NCBI GenBank assembly: GCA_003116995.1
Contig: BDSL01000079.1
Coordinates: 248,001-312,000, forward strand
DNA: 64,000 bases
DNA from: Yamagishiella unicocca
Taxonomy: Eukaryota; Chlorophyta; Chlorophyceae; Chlamydomonadales; Volvocaceae
Direction: 5' to 3'
The translations under genes and the position numbers were made by a program. Below are positions 1 to 12,500 of this stretch, piece by piece. Below the pieces are notes generated by a model. It was not told the DNA's origin. It worked only from the letters and a program-made list of their open reading frames with translations, and ran no database searches. Position 1 is the first letter of the stretch. Every line of letters begins with the position of its first letter.

Positions 1-6
1 ACGCAC

Positions 7-2345
7 CTTTATGTCCAGCAGACACAGCGTGTGCAGTCCCAGCCTGCAGCAGGAGGTGAGGCCGCCGGGCAGGTTGGGCGCGCGGGTGAGGAGGAGGTGA
101 GGGAGGGAGGGTGGGGAGGGAGGCAGGGAGGCAGGGAGGCAGGGAGGCAGGGCGGCAGGGCGGCAGGGCAGCAGGGCGGGCGGCAAGAAAGAGGGGGATG
201 CGAGGACGGGAGGGGTCGACCATGACAGGGGTATCCTCCCATGACAGGGGGTTTGGGGCTTAAAGCCGCGGTCGCAGCCACGTGCCTGCGGTTGGCCACG
301 ATCTTGTCGTAGAAGGAATCTGGTCGCCAGCTGTCGGTGAAGAACACCACGGAGATAGCCTGGGCGCATGGGGGATGGCGTGGGGGAGGGGGTGCGGGTG
401 GGAGGGGGTAGTAACTGTTGCAGGGGGCTCCAGGCAAGAAGGTAGAGCCATCGGGTGCATCGCGGGGCGCACGCGGCAATGCAGCTGGCTGGGTCGGGTG
501 GGGCGTAAGATGGGTGTGAGAGGTGTGTGAGAGAGCTGTGAGAGAGGTGCGAGAGAGGTGCGAGATGAAGCCCGTGGGGTTGAACTGGGTGGGGCGATCA
601 GGGCGCTCCATGACCCTGCACGGCCGCACGTCAACGCCGCACCCCCCACCGCGAGAATTGTCCGGCTGCTTGCCACTTGGCAGTTGGTCGCCTCCATGCC
701 GGTGGTGGCCGCCCCGCCCCGCCACTGCCACATGCCCGGAGCTAAGGCGCGGTCGGCGGCTGGGAGGTGCCGGCTGGTAGTGCTGCTGGCGGCGCCTGGT
801 GCGTCCGCCTCCCGCCCCACCCGGTTCTTTTCTGTAACCCCCGCCCCGCACCCTACCCCCCCCCCCCGCCACCCCCAGGCCCCACCCACCTCCCCGAAGC
901 GGTAGAGCGACAAGCCGCACGCCCCCACCGCGTTCATCACGGACGCGTTGTGGATCACCCGCACCGGGATGCCCCGCTCGCGGGCCCGGAGCTGCAGGTC
1001 GGTGTGGGTGGTGGCGCTGAGGGAGGCGGGCGGGCGGGGGCGGGGGCGGGGGCGAGAGCGGGGGCGGGGGCGGGCTGGGAGTGAGCTTTGGGGGAGGGCC
1101 GGGGCCGGGTTGGGTGGACGGTGTCCGCCCGGGTCGTGTGGCGCTGGTCTGAAATGCGGTCAGCCGACCTGTGGGTGGGAACTAGGGCCCGCTTGCCTCT
1201 AGCCTGCTTGATAGGGCCCGCTAGGGCTCGATAGGGCTCCATAGGGCTCGATAGGGCCCGCTTGCCTCTAACCTGCTCGATAGGGAGCCGTCCCCCTGTG
1301 CCACCCGGCCCCCAAAGCAAAGCTCACGTCACCCACCCGCCCACCCACCTACCCTCACCCACTCACCCGAACGGGTCCCCCACCACACAAAATGCCACGT
1401 CCTCCGTGTCCGCCCCCTCCAGGATGTCCTCCGCCCGCTGTACACCAGGGAGGGTTAGCGGTTGAGGTGGTTGGGATGCGGTGTGGTGGGTGGCGCAAGA
1501 GGGGGGAGGAAAAGGGCGAGGGCGGCACTGAGGTGGAGGGTAGGCAGGCCGGGGCAGAGGCGGGGTAACGGATACCGGAATGTGCCACCTGACCTACAGG
1601 CACTACATCACTATAGCCCTTTCCCGCTGGGTGTGTTAAGTCCGGGCTCCGTTAGGGCCCCGGTCGCTCACCGACTCCACCATTTCTCGGTCCGCGATGA
1701 CGACCTCCTTGCCGTACAGCGCCTCCTGTGGCACGAGGAGCGGCGGGCGGGGAGGTATGTGTGTGTGGGGGGGGAGGCGGCGAGACCGCCCTGTGTCCAG
1801 CAAGTTTGCCATCGTCCCGGCACACTATCCTCCAACCGCTGCCGCTCACAAACAGCATCCTCCTCCTCGCCCTCCTCCCACCCCTCCCTGCCCCGCTCAC
1901 CAGCTTCTCCTTCCCGCACAGCAGGATGGAGGTGTAGGCTTCCAGGTAGACGCGGGAGCTGCCGCGCACAGCCTCCAGGCCTCTGTGGAGGGGGTGGGAG
2001 AGGGCGGCCGCGCGGCGGGAGCACGCGCGGGTGCGTCGTCGCGTATCTTGCCTACGGTGGAGCGAGTTGCTTGCCCTCGGGCAAATTGCTCGTCACCACG
2101 ATCCTAACGTACTGAGCGATTGATACGCAGCTGTTCTTCTACCATTGGCGCCTGCTACAAGCCGCAACCGATGCAGCCGCCGCCGAAAGTGACCGGGTAC
2201 GGGGCATAACTGACGTCTCCAGTGATGTTATTAGATGTCGCATACGTGTGTGCTCCTGTTTGAAAAACGGCTGCGCTGGTGCACCTCACCTCAGCGTGAT
2301 GTCCTGTTCATTGAAAAGGCCCAGCCCCACTAAATATAGCACCAT
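7..2345 (-). CDS. DPH5: Diphthine methyl ester synthase (DPH5), 3' end cut by window edge
   Basis: S-adenosylmethionine-dependent methyltransferase that methylates the diphthamide intermediate on a histidine of elongation factor 2 (established role of the family; cytosolic). Seven exons read in phase on the minus strand: 2290-2345, 1901-1982, 1672-1725, 1367-1437, 890-1016, 286-359, 7-43. They give 167 residues and the gene continues past the left edge. Start chosen at 2345 because it opens with the family N-terminus ([18 protein letters not shown]). Further hallmarks are [74 protein letters not shown] and [12 protein letters not shown], in the expected order and spacing. The intron between 286 and 43 needs a GC donor (GCACGT), because only that junction keeps the conserved NRR-LGLHTL spacing. 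The last donor (GTGCGT) is at positions 1-6. The next gene upstream on this strand is UGGT. Confidence 0.93.
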
Positions 2346-3588
2346 GACTTCAAGTGAAGGCCTCAGGAGTACGTTGCAGCTGCTTATTGCGATGCTCAAT
2401 GGGCTTTCTGGAGAGAAGATGCCCAGCAAGCGCGTCGGCGAATGGGCGGGACGCGACAGCGGAGGCGTGGCTCAGCACCCGTCGTGATGCAATTTTGACG
2501 TCGTTTACCGTCTGTTCCTACAAATTTCAAGCCTGACACCGCGGATGAAGGTGACAATTCGGTTGAAGTACACCCCGGAAAAAATCCTTATGCCAGTCGC
2601 CAATGTCGCAGGCGTACATCTCCTGTCTTTGGGTGATACAATATTTCCGTATTTTGATTCTTACCCTCTTCCGGTGTGAAATAACGAACCGAATAACTGT
2701 AACAACCGCCTTAAGCACGGGAGAGATATGCCCCGGGGAGCTGCCTTCGCAGAGGCCGGCTGACCTAAACACAACTGAGATGCTGGTAAGAGCAGCGGCA
2801 GCTGCAGCCGCTTTGCGGCCAGTGAGCGAGAGAGGTGCTTGGCGCAGCGTGGTGCAGCCCGCGGACACGTATACGTCAACTTCGGTCATGCCCACTGCTC
2901 CGCTATCGTACGTTGTCTCAGAGAGGGAGCCTAGCGCAGTGCGAAATTGATATGCCGCTGTTCTTCTTCCATGGCCGGTGGAACTGCGCCGGCGACAAGC
3001 CGGCATTGCCGCATTGTGGTCAACATTTTCGCAAATTTGGGCCGAGATGAGCTTGAGAATACCGGTTATAGTCAGTTACAGTCCGCCGGGCGGGTGTCCC
3101 CACGAGCCATGAGTTCCAGGACAAGCTGCTGTAGCTGTTTCCATAAACGCCGAAAAGGAAAGCCCCAAAGTATGTCGTGAGTGTCAAGGTAGAAAGCAGG
3201 ACCCCCCGTTTCGATGTCTTCAGCTGATGTGCTCCACATACCGTGACCGCTTTCTCAATGCCACTACCGTTTTCATTCGACCGGTAATAGCATGTGAATA
3301 GCATGTCCTCTTCCGAAACCACTCGAGGCTGACACGCGGCCGCAACCGCGGTCGCATGCACGAGCTAGCAACCCCCGGCTGATGCAACCGCGGCTTGCGT
3401 GTCGCCTCCCACACCCCAACACAACGCACACGGATGTCCCTTCGAGCGACCCACGTTACCCCCCTCATAGCCAGCATCCACACCAAGCTCTAAAGCGCAG
3501 CTTTGGCGCTGTCACTGCACGCACGCTTGTTCAAAAGGGAAGGGACCCCCCCCCTTCCGCTCTATCGCTCCACCTCTGGCGCAATCGG
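2346..3588. other. Intergenic region between DPH5 start and UGGT stop
   Basis: The two flanking genes run in the same direction (minus). The segment should hold the UGGT 3' UTR, with a TGTAA signal at 3076-3080, and the DPH5 promoter and 5' UTR above 2345. A 159-codon minus-strand open frame at 2527-3006 shows no recognisable domain and is not called. No repeat was noticed. Confidence 0.6.
3076..3080 (-). terminator. TGTAA poly(A) signal of UGGT
   Basis: TTACA on the plus strand reads TGTAA on the UGGT strand, about 510 nt after its stop. TGTAA is the usual poly(A) signal in volvocine algae. I saw none nearer the stop. Confidence 0.55.
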
Positions 3589-6500
3589 TTAGAATTCGGT
3601 TCGGTCGCCCAGCGCCGGCGGCGCATCCGCCACCGAATCCGACGTCCCGCTGTCTGCTGCCGGCGGCCCCCAGTCGTCTTGCTCCCAGCCCACCGGCTGC
3701 CCGGCCTCGGGGGCGGACCCGTGCCCAGCCTCCACCCCCGCCTCGGCTGACGGTAACCCCGTCTCCTCCGCCTCCAGGAAGCTCTGCGCGAGTCGCGTCC
3801 GGGCATCGGGTGGTTGGTTGGTTGGGTGGGTTGGTTGGGTTGGGGCTGGTTGGGGTTAGTTTCCGCGCGGACGAGCATGTGGACTTGCGGAAATGGGCAG
3901 CGGCCGCGCCGCCGCTCCCCGCCCCTCCCGCGGCTGCGGCCCCACCTGCACTGTCCTCGTGACCTCCTCCTGCTGCCGGTCCAGCTCCTCCCACAGGGGG
4001 CCGATGATGCGGCGCGCGGCGTTGAGCTTGGGCTCCTTGGTGCGCGGGTTGTTGCACAGGTCGATGGTCTTGGACTGGAGGGGGGCAGAGGGCGGCGGGA
4101 AGCCGGGGCGCGGAGGGGGGGGATTGAGATTATGGAACCACCTTCAATCGAAGTAATACCTTCTTGAAGACCACACATGTAGGTTGCAGATCCGAGAATC
4201 CACGGCCCACAAACCGCAACCACAGCCCGACGCGTAGGGGGGGGCATGGCAGGCTGAGGACCTGTGGCAGCAGGGCTGGAGCAGATGCGGCCGCCTGCGG
4301 GTCCCTCCCGGCCCCTGCTCCCCGGCCCCTGCTCCCCGGCCCAGATCGCTGCTCCCGAACGGTGGCGGTGTCTTGCTGCCGGCTGCGTGCTTACCTTGGC
4401 CTTGGTGGCGTTGCCGCACCAGCTCTCGCACCATAGCCACTCCTGGAGCGCGGAAAGGAGGGAAAGGTGTTGCGGGGATGGGTCGGGAGGAGCACCGTTA
4501 GGAGTGCGGGGGGCGGGGGGGTATACGAGAATCCGCGAATTCACGCCGACAAACCAAGGGCGATAGAGGTGGTGTTCCGGAGGGGCGGGGGGGGTTCGAG
4601 GAGGGGCGGGGGGGGGAGGTGCCGGAAGTACTATCGTACGCGGTGAGGGCGCGTTGACCCCCTGCGGCAACCTGCGAGCTGGGGGCTGGGGCCGGCAGGC
4701 AGGTAGGCCGCTGCGGACCACCCCTGCTCCCATCCGGCCCCCACCGCCCTGCCCCTCCTCCCCGACCTGCCCCTTCTCACCGCCCTGCCCTTTCTCACCG
4801 CCCTGCCTCTACTCACCGCCTTGCCCCTACTCACCGCCCCCACACCATCACTCCCCAACTGCTTCACACCTGTGGCAGCGAGAATATCCGGATGCTGTGT
4901 TGCGCGTAGTTGGGCAAGTCCTGGTCCAGGTTGGCCAGGCTGTTGGGGTCCTTGCTCAGCTGGTCGTACACCACGCGGAGCTGGTCGCCTGGATCCAGGA
5001 TTCGGATTCATGAAACCCGAAGCGGGAGCAGGGAGGGAGAGCTTGGGTTGGGCGGTTGTGGTGGTTGGACCCCCAACCGCGGGAGTTGCCAACCGACACG
5101 GGATGCGGCGGAAAGCGTCCTCATTGCCCCGCGGCCTCCCGAATCCCTCCCTCCCACCATTGGGCGCCGTACTGGGCGCTCATCGTGAGGTCCCCTTTCC
5201 CGGCTCCCCCCCCTGGTCCTGCCACGACCGCAGACCCCCCAACTCCCACTCCCGCCCTCCAGTCCAGGGAGGGGCCTCACCAGCTGCGACCTGTCGGAAG
5301 CGCTTCAGGTCCACCAGGTACAGCGCCGAGATGTGGTACGGCTTGCCCTGCACGTTTGCCGTACGATGGAGGGCAGGCTCGGTGACAACCGGGAGGGAGC
5401 GGCTGCTGGTGCCAGGTCCAGCTGCCCCGCAGGCACCGCAGCCGGGAGGCCAGGAACCCCCGTCCCCGAGTCAAAGGCCCCTAGCCGCTCCGTTGTGCTC
5501 GTCAACAGTGCGTTATACTGGCACCTTGATCTCCCGCCCTGCCCCTCGACCCACCTGTAGATGGTCCCGCCAGAAGCCGCCCTTCCAGAAGCGGTACTCG
5601 TCCATGTCCTTATTGTTGTCGCAGAAGGGCGTGTAGGCGTACGGCGCACCCTGGAGGGGGGGGGGGCGCAGGAAGCGAGGTCGGAGGCCAGCCCCCAGTG
5701 CATCCCCCTCCCTCCCTCCTTCCCCGGCCCCCATGCATTTCCCTCCCTCCCTCCCTCCCTCCTCCTCGTTCAGCCGCACCTTGATGTCCTTGTGGTACAG
5801 CTCCGCCAGGTCGGCACGGACCACCTGGGGGTGAAGGGGGGGTGGGGGTGGGGGGGAGCGAGGTAGGTGGGCAGGTAGGAGGCGAGTTCGTGGACAGACG
5901 GATGCGAGGAGGGGGCCCCTGTGAGGGGACGACACGAGGAGCAAGCCACCGGCATGCCGCCGGCACCCAACAACCTCTGTATTGAGATGGGGATAGAAGA
6001 GGGAGGGGCATACTCGTGGGGCCTTATGTGAACCCGTCGGACGGGGTGAACCCGTCAGACGGTCCCAGCCGCCCACCTGGTCCGAGTCCACGAAGATGAT
6101 TCGCTCGACGCCCAGCGGGAAGAGCACGTCCAGGAACAGGATCTTGTAGGCCCAGATCACCCGCTGCTTGTCGGTCTGGGGGGGGCCAGGGGCAGGGCGC
6201 GGAGGCAAAGCAGGCTCGAGGGGGGGGGCGCGGTGAGGACCGTGGCGGTGTGTGTGCGCGCTGCTGTTGCTCTGTGCGCACACCAGGTGGCAGGGTGGTC
6301 GGGACTGACCGGTCGTTGCCGTCTTGGCTGGTGCCGATGTGGCGCCGTGCGGCCGGCTCTGGTCGCAGCAGGTGTCAGACAGCCCCGCGCACCCCGCGCC
6401 AGCAGCCCCTGTACACCACACCGTGTTGCTGCCCCGGCTGACCCCCGCCTCCCCCTCCCCCGCCTCCTCCGCCTCCCCCCCCCCGGCTGACCCCCGCCTC

Positions 6501-9500
6501 CCCCGGCGCCGCACCTACACGCCACGTACCTGCTTGTGCAGCCAGTTCGGCCACTTGTACGTCACGAACTCGTACTCGAAGCCGAAGGCCTCAGCCAGCG
6601 CGGGGATGACCTACGTGTGTGTACGGACAGAGGCGGTACGGCGGTCGGTCCGGGCAAGTACGGCTGCGACACCAGTCACTGAGCTTCGGTGCTCCGCAAG
6701 GCTACGTGTGGGGCGGTGCCTGCAGGCGGGCTGGCCCACCCCACCCCACCCCACCCCGGGTCTTCTCGCCACCCCAGTCCCCTGCACTCACCTCCTTGTG
6801 CTGGGGGCTCATGTAGTTTTTGATGATCCAGAACTTGACCCTGTGCCCGGATGTGTTTGGTGGGGAGGAAGCGGTGATGGGATGCAGGCGGGGGTGGCGG
6901 GAGTGGAGGACCGCGTGGAGTTGGCGAGTGTTGGGAGGGAAGGTTAGGCGTCGTCGGCACCTCTGCACCGACGTTTTGACACACGGCAACGCTTCGATGG
7001 TCCTGGATGCGTGCCTTGCTTCCTGCCCCGCACAAACCACACCGAGCCCCCCAGCCCGGACGTGCAGTCCCTCCCCCAACCCCAGCCAGTTTCCGGCCTC
7101 TCTCTCCCATGTCGTGTAACCCGGGTCTTCTCGCCACCCCAACCCCACCCCACCCGCCCGCCCCAACGGTTTGCCCTTTCGTACGCGGGTTTTCTTTGCA
7201 ACCCCCCCCCCAGCCCCAACCGCGACCCACTTGGACTTGGTGTTCCGCAGCACCGAGAGGATCATGATCTTCTGCAGCCGCTCGTACATGTGCCCCGAAG
7301 CCACCGTGAAGACGTTGATGGTGTCGCCCCCCCGCAGCCGGGTCTTCGCGACCTCGCCGCCTGAGGCCTTGCCGCCGCTGTACGACAGGGGCGAGGTGGA
7401 TTCGAGGTGCGAAGATCAGACGGGTGTAAGGAGTACATGAGGAGAGGAAGGGAGAGAGGGGTAAGTTGGGCAGGTTTACCCAACAAGTGTCGGTCACGGC
7501 TTCGAACAGCCAACCCACCACGACGCCGATCCAGGCGCGCCTCAGACATGGCGACGGCACCACATGACTCACGAGGTAACGGATTTCGTTGGCGGCTTGT
7601 CGTCCTCGTCCGCGTACTCGTCGTCCTCCTGTACGGCACCATGGCGACATGCGCCGTGGTTACTGGCCGGGGACATGCGGTGCAGCGGCGGCGGGGAAGG
7701 GGCCGCCGCACCCCAGCTCGCGGCACCCTTCACCTCCAGGCCCACAAGGCTCCATGTCCTTCACCCCCCCACCCCCCCTCCATTCCCCTGCACCTCGAAA
7801 CGTCTGATCTGAAGGGATTTTCCCGCATCCACGGGTCTTCCTCGAAACCCTCCATTCCAACCTCCCGCACCTCCCGCCCCCTCCACGCCCCAGCACCCAC
7901 CAGCTCGACCTCCTCCAGCCTGTCCTCCGCCTTGTCCGCCTCCTCCCCTGCCGCCTGGAGCACGTCCTCCGCCTCCATGCCGGGCCGCTTGCGAACACGC
8001 AGGACCATGTGCTTGCCTGTGTGTGCGCGTGTGTGCGCGGGGGGAAGGCGGTGGAGGGCGGGGGTGGTGACCTCCTACACCACGCAGCGCTCGGGGCACA
8101 GCACTGGGCATCTTGGTGCCTAAAGTACACACAAACCAACCCGCCCCGGCCCGCCCTGCCCCGCCTACATCACAACCGTGGGATGTAGACACGGCCTCCA
8201 GCCCGCCCCCAGGCCTCAAAACCCACCCCCGCAGTCTCCCCCTCGGCCCCAAAACCCCTGCTCCGAGGCCCCCGGAACCCCGGCTCCGAAACACTCACCC
8301 GTAAAGCTGGATATAAGGACCTGCGTGCTGACGTCATCGCCGCCCAGCTCGCCCGCCGCGTCGGCTTCGTCGTTCTCTCCCCCCAGCGACTCCAGGCTGG
8401 TTCCGGAGCTGGACTGCAGCGAGTACAGCTCGCGAGACCTGAGGAGGGGACGGAGGGGGCAGGCGGTGTTGCGGAGGGGGGTGGCATAACGACCCGGTGA
8501 CACGACATGGGGTCTAGGGTGCGGAGGGGGGTGGTGGGGTCCGCGGGTGGGGTGCTCACCTGCCGGGCGCCAGCGACAGGAGCCAGCGTCCGGGAGCCGC
8601 CTGGGGAGGTGTGGGAGTGGGGAGGTGTGGGGGTGGGGAGGTGTGGGGATGGGGATGTGGATTGGTGGGCTGTTCGGGGGTTGGGAGCGGAGTGTGGCCA
8701 TCAGGGGAGGTAGCAGGCGGGGACACCCGAACGACGACAGCAACTCAGCAGCGCAACCGACGCCACAACGTCCAGCCCGCCAGCCGAGACACCTCCCTTA
8801 CACCCGCCCCCGCCCCTCACACCACCACCACCACCACCACCACCACCAATCGCCTGGCAACCTGAGCGCACGGCCCCCGACATGCTCCCCGACATGGCCC
8901 CCCCCACGGATTCTCTGATTAACCCCCCCCCCCGCCGTCGCCCACCTTGAGCTGGAAGTACGCCAGGTTGGCCATGACCAGTGTGTCCACCAGGTGCGGC
9001 TGCGAGGGGGTGCCCAGGTGCAGCTGCAGGCCGCGGGGGGGAGTCTGGGGGGGAGGGAGGGGGGGGGGCCATAGGGCTTAGAGAGGGGGCCAGAGAACAC
9101 GCAGCAGTACCTGCAAGTAGTGCGCAGCCAGATAGAACGTCCCCACACCGAAAGCTCGCTACCCGGGCTGCCTTCCTTCTCCTCGCCGTTCCGCCCTCCC
9201 TCCCTCCCCGACCCGACAATCATCTCTTCTTGGACCACATCTTCATCGCCCTTGGTTTGTCGGCCGTGGATACGCGGATAATTATCGGCCCCCCCTCCCT
9301 CCCTGCCCCCCCTTCATGCGGTTTCCCTCCCACCCCCACCCACCATGCGGCCGGACGACGTGGTGTCCACACACGAGCCAGTCAGCATCAGCGCGTCCAG
9401 CTCGAACTCGGCGAACGCGACCTGCCACCACAGGGGGGGCGAGCAAGGAGACGTGCGGGCCGAAGAAGGGGTCAGCTGCCCTTCAGGACCCGGTGTACGG

Positions 9501-12500
9501 GTCCCCTATCAATCCCCTGCCCTTCCTCCGCCTCTGCCGTATCCCCCCTCGCCGCCACCCCACCCCCACCCCCACCCCTCAGCACGTGCCCGCAGACCCG
9601 CCTCCCATTCCTGCCGCCTGCGGCCCCCCACATTCCCCCCATGCCGCCCCCCCTCACCTCCCCCTGCACGTCCTCCAGTCGCAGGTTGTCCAGGTCGTGC
9701 AGCGCCGCCGCGGGCTCCACCAGCCACGACTCGGGGGAGTCCAGGTTGAGCGTCAGCACGCGGCGGGCGGGCAGGCGGGAGAAGTAGGCGGTGGGGGAGC
9801 CGGGCAGGCCACTGCCGGGGGCCAGACCCTGCGGCAGGGCGTACCTGCGCGGGGCGGGAGGGAGGGAGGGACAGGCAAGGTTAGCGCGGGCGGTCGCGGG
9901 AGCAGGAGCAGGAGCAGGGCGATACCCTCCCGTCCCACCGCATCGACCCACATGAAGACACGGGAGGGCCGCGCCGAATCGCGACCCGTGGGTCAGCCCT
10001 GCCCAGCATGCGCCTGCAGCAGCGCCACAAGCCAGCCCCGACCCTACACCCTCTAGCCCCGCCCTATGAGTCCCGTCCCAACCCCCTAGCCGGTTTTTTT
10101 CGGGCATCCACGGGTCTTCCTCGAACCCCCCTAGCCGCGCCCCTCTACCCCCGTCCCGTCCCGGTCCCTCTACCTTCTACCCTCGTCCCGTCCTTGGCCC
10201 CCACCTGTAGTAGCTCTTGAGCGGCATCTCCGTGATGTCCCTCTGCGGGTTGAGCGCCAGAGTCATGGAGGGGCCCAGTGCCTCGCGCAGCAGCAGCAGC
10301 AGAGCGGACAGGCGCTGGGCGGCGCGGGAGAGCGGGTTGAGGGCGGCCTCCAGGTGGAAGGGCGCGTCGGGGCCGCCGGGCACCTGGGGGCAGGAGGGGC
10401 CGGAGGGGGGTTGTGGAATCCGTTTTACGCGACGGGACAGGATAGTTGGCGCATGGCGGAGGGGTTACAGTAAAAAAACCGGTGACGCGACTGGGGAAAT
10501 GTAGTGGGTGATCCCACCATGGCGGAAGGGGGGGGGAGGGAGCAGCAGCAGGGCAAGGCAGAGGGACAGCGGGCGCTGAGGGGCAGCATGGGGGCGGACA
10601 CCGGGCGATGGAGCTGCAACATAGTATCACTCGACTGCCGCGCCCTCCACCGCAACCGTCGCAACCGCAACCGTCTCAACCGCAACCGTCACCTCCTCCT
10701 CCACCGCACCTCCAGCGTTTTGCCCTTGAGCATCCCCATCATCTGCTGCAGCTGCTGCGAGTTGCCGCCTCCTCCTCCTCCTCCTCCGCCTCCCGCCACC
10801 CGGCCCACTGACCCCAGGACCGCCACCACCGCCATGGACACCTCCGACAGCGCGTCCAGCGAGGTGGGGTTGGCCAGGCCGGCTGGAACACCCTGCACAT
10901 GGCGGGCGTTGGATGTTTGGGGGGGGGGGGGGTAAAAGGAAGACCCATGTACGAAAAACCGAAAAATAATTTTGACGTTTCGAGGTGCATGCTGGAGGAC
11001 TTGGTTGAGGAAACTAAATACGGAAGTCGTATGTCGACCCCGGCGTGGGTGGGTTGGGTTGGGTGGGAGCGGGGGTGACGTTGCCGTTGGCGATTGAGGG
11101 GCCAGGCTGCGGCAAGGCTGAAGGCAAGAGCGCAGTGTTGCAGCCAGCGGCTTGGCGTGCAGGTGCGCCTCGGCGGGTCGGATAGTAGGGAGGCGAGCTG
11201 AGCGGAGTGACAAAGCGTGCGACCCACCATCGGGTTACAGACGGTATCCGAACCCCCACCACACCGTCCCCCGACCCACCGCTAGGGGTCCGTCGTCCGT
11301 GTGCGCCTCCTGCAGAGCCTTCGCCACCGCCGCCGCCACGCCGCCGCCGGTGACCAGCTGCAGCAGCGAGAAGTCCTCAGCCAGCAGCTCGAAGGACTGA
11401 GGGCGGTGCGACGAGTGGTGGCGGCAGTGGGCGGTGGTGGGCGGGGAAGGGAAGGAGGCCGTCAGTGTGGCAGGGGACGAGCGGCGGCACTGGCGGCCCC
11501 AGCGGACTAGGAGGGCACTGGCGGCAGAGCTAGCCGGGCCTACCCGGCGGGCTGGCGCTGTGACGCCGCAGCAGCCTACACGCGCCACCACATCTCCGCT
11601 ACGTGCAGAACAACAGCACAGATGGTGCCGGCACACTGGCTGAGGAGACCCGCACCCCGCCCTCACTGCCCTCACCCTCACCCTCCACCACCCTCACTGC
11701 CCCCACTGCCCTCACCCTCCACAACCCGCCACCCACCCACCCCACACCCTGCCCACCTCTCCCCCCGGCTGGTACACCGGCGTCACCCGACCGTTGCTGA
11801 TGACCGCCGCGGCTCCCGGGTCCAGCTTGAAGACCGTACGGCAGAGATCTGCTTGTACGGCGCGGTACGACATGGACTGCGTGCCCCCCTTCACCTCGCC
11901 GTTGTCCTGCAAGGCCTCCTCCACCACCTTGACCAGGTACGACATGAGCTTCCGGCTGTCCAGGCCTGCACCACCCACAATAAGGATACGGTGTACGACA
12001 GAGTCAGCTCGAAGGTTTAAATGTTTCCTTCCACCCGGACCCGGGGCTCGAGCCGGATCTCCTTGGTTCCCATTCAGATGCACACACAGCCCTCCAACAG
12101 CTCCAACTAGAGCGCCGCCGCTTTCAACCGCGTCCCCGAATCTCCGCACTCCCAAACCAGATCCTCCCCCCCCTCCCCCCTCCTGGCACCCACCCGCTTC
12201 CTCGGCGTACTTTGCCGCCACCTGCGCCTCCTCCGCCGAGTTGGAGTCCAGGTTGCTCGCCAGCCGGGACACCAGCGCCGAGTCGGCCAGCAGTCGGGCC
12301 AGGAAGGTGACCACCTGGGGGGGGTGACGGAGGGAGGCAGAGGGGGGGCTTGATAAGAAAACTCCGCGGCATAAAAACCGTTTACACGACATGGATAGGA
12401 TAGCCGGCGCATTATTTTCGGACACCTATATTCTGTGGCTGCATGCTGGAGCACTTGGATTGACTACCGAGGGGAGCCCCCGGGTGAGGTGGCGGGGCAG

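Noticed and set aside
2527..3006. 159-codon minus-strand ORF between DPH5 and UGGT
   Set aside because: No domain and no clear splice partners. It lies where the UGGT 3' flank and DPH5 promoter are expected.
3531..4733. 400-codon minus-strand open frame
   Set aside because: Mostly UGGT introns plus the 4395-4442 exon. The real tail exon (3589-3783) is in a different frame.
5513..6514. 333-codon minus-strand open frame
   Set aside because: Spans three UGGT exons and the introns between them; not a separate gene.
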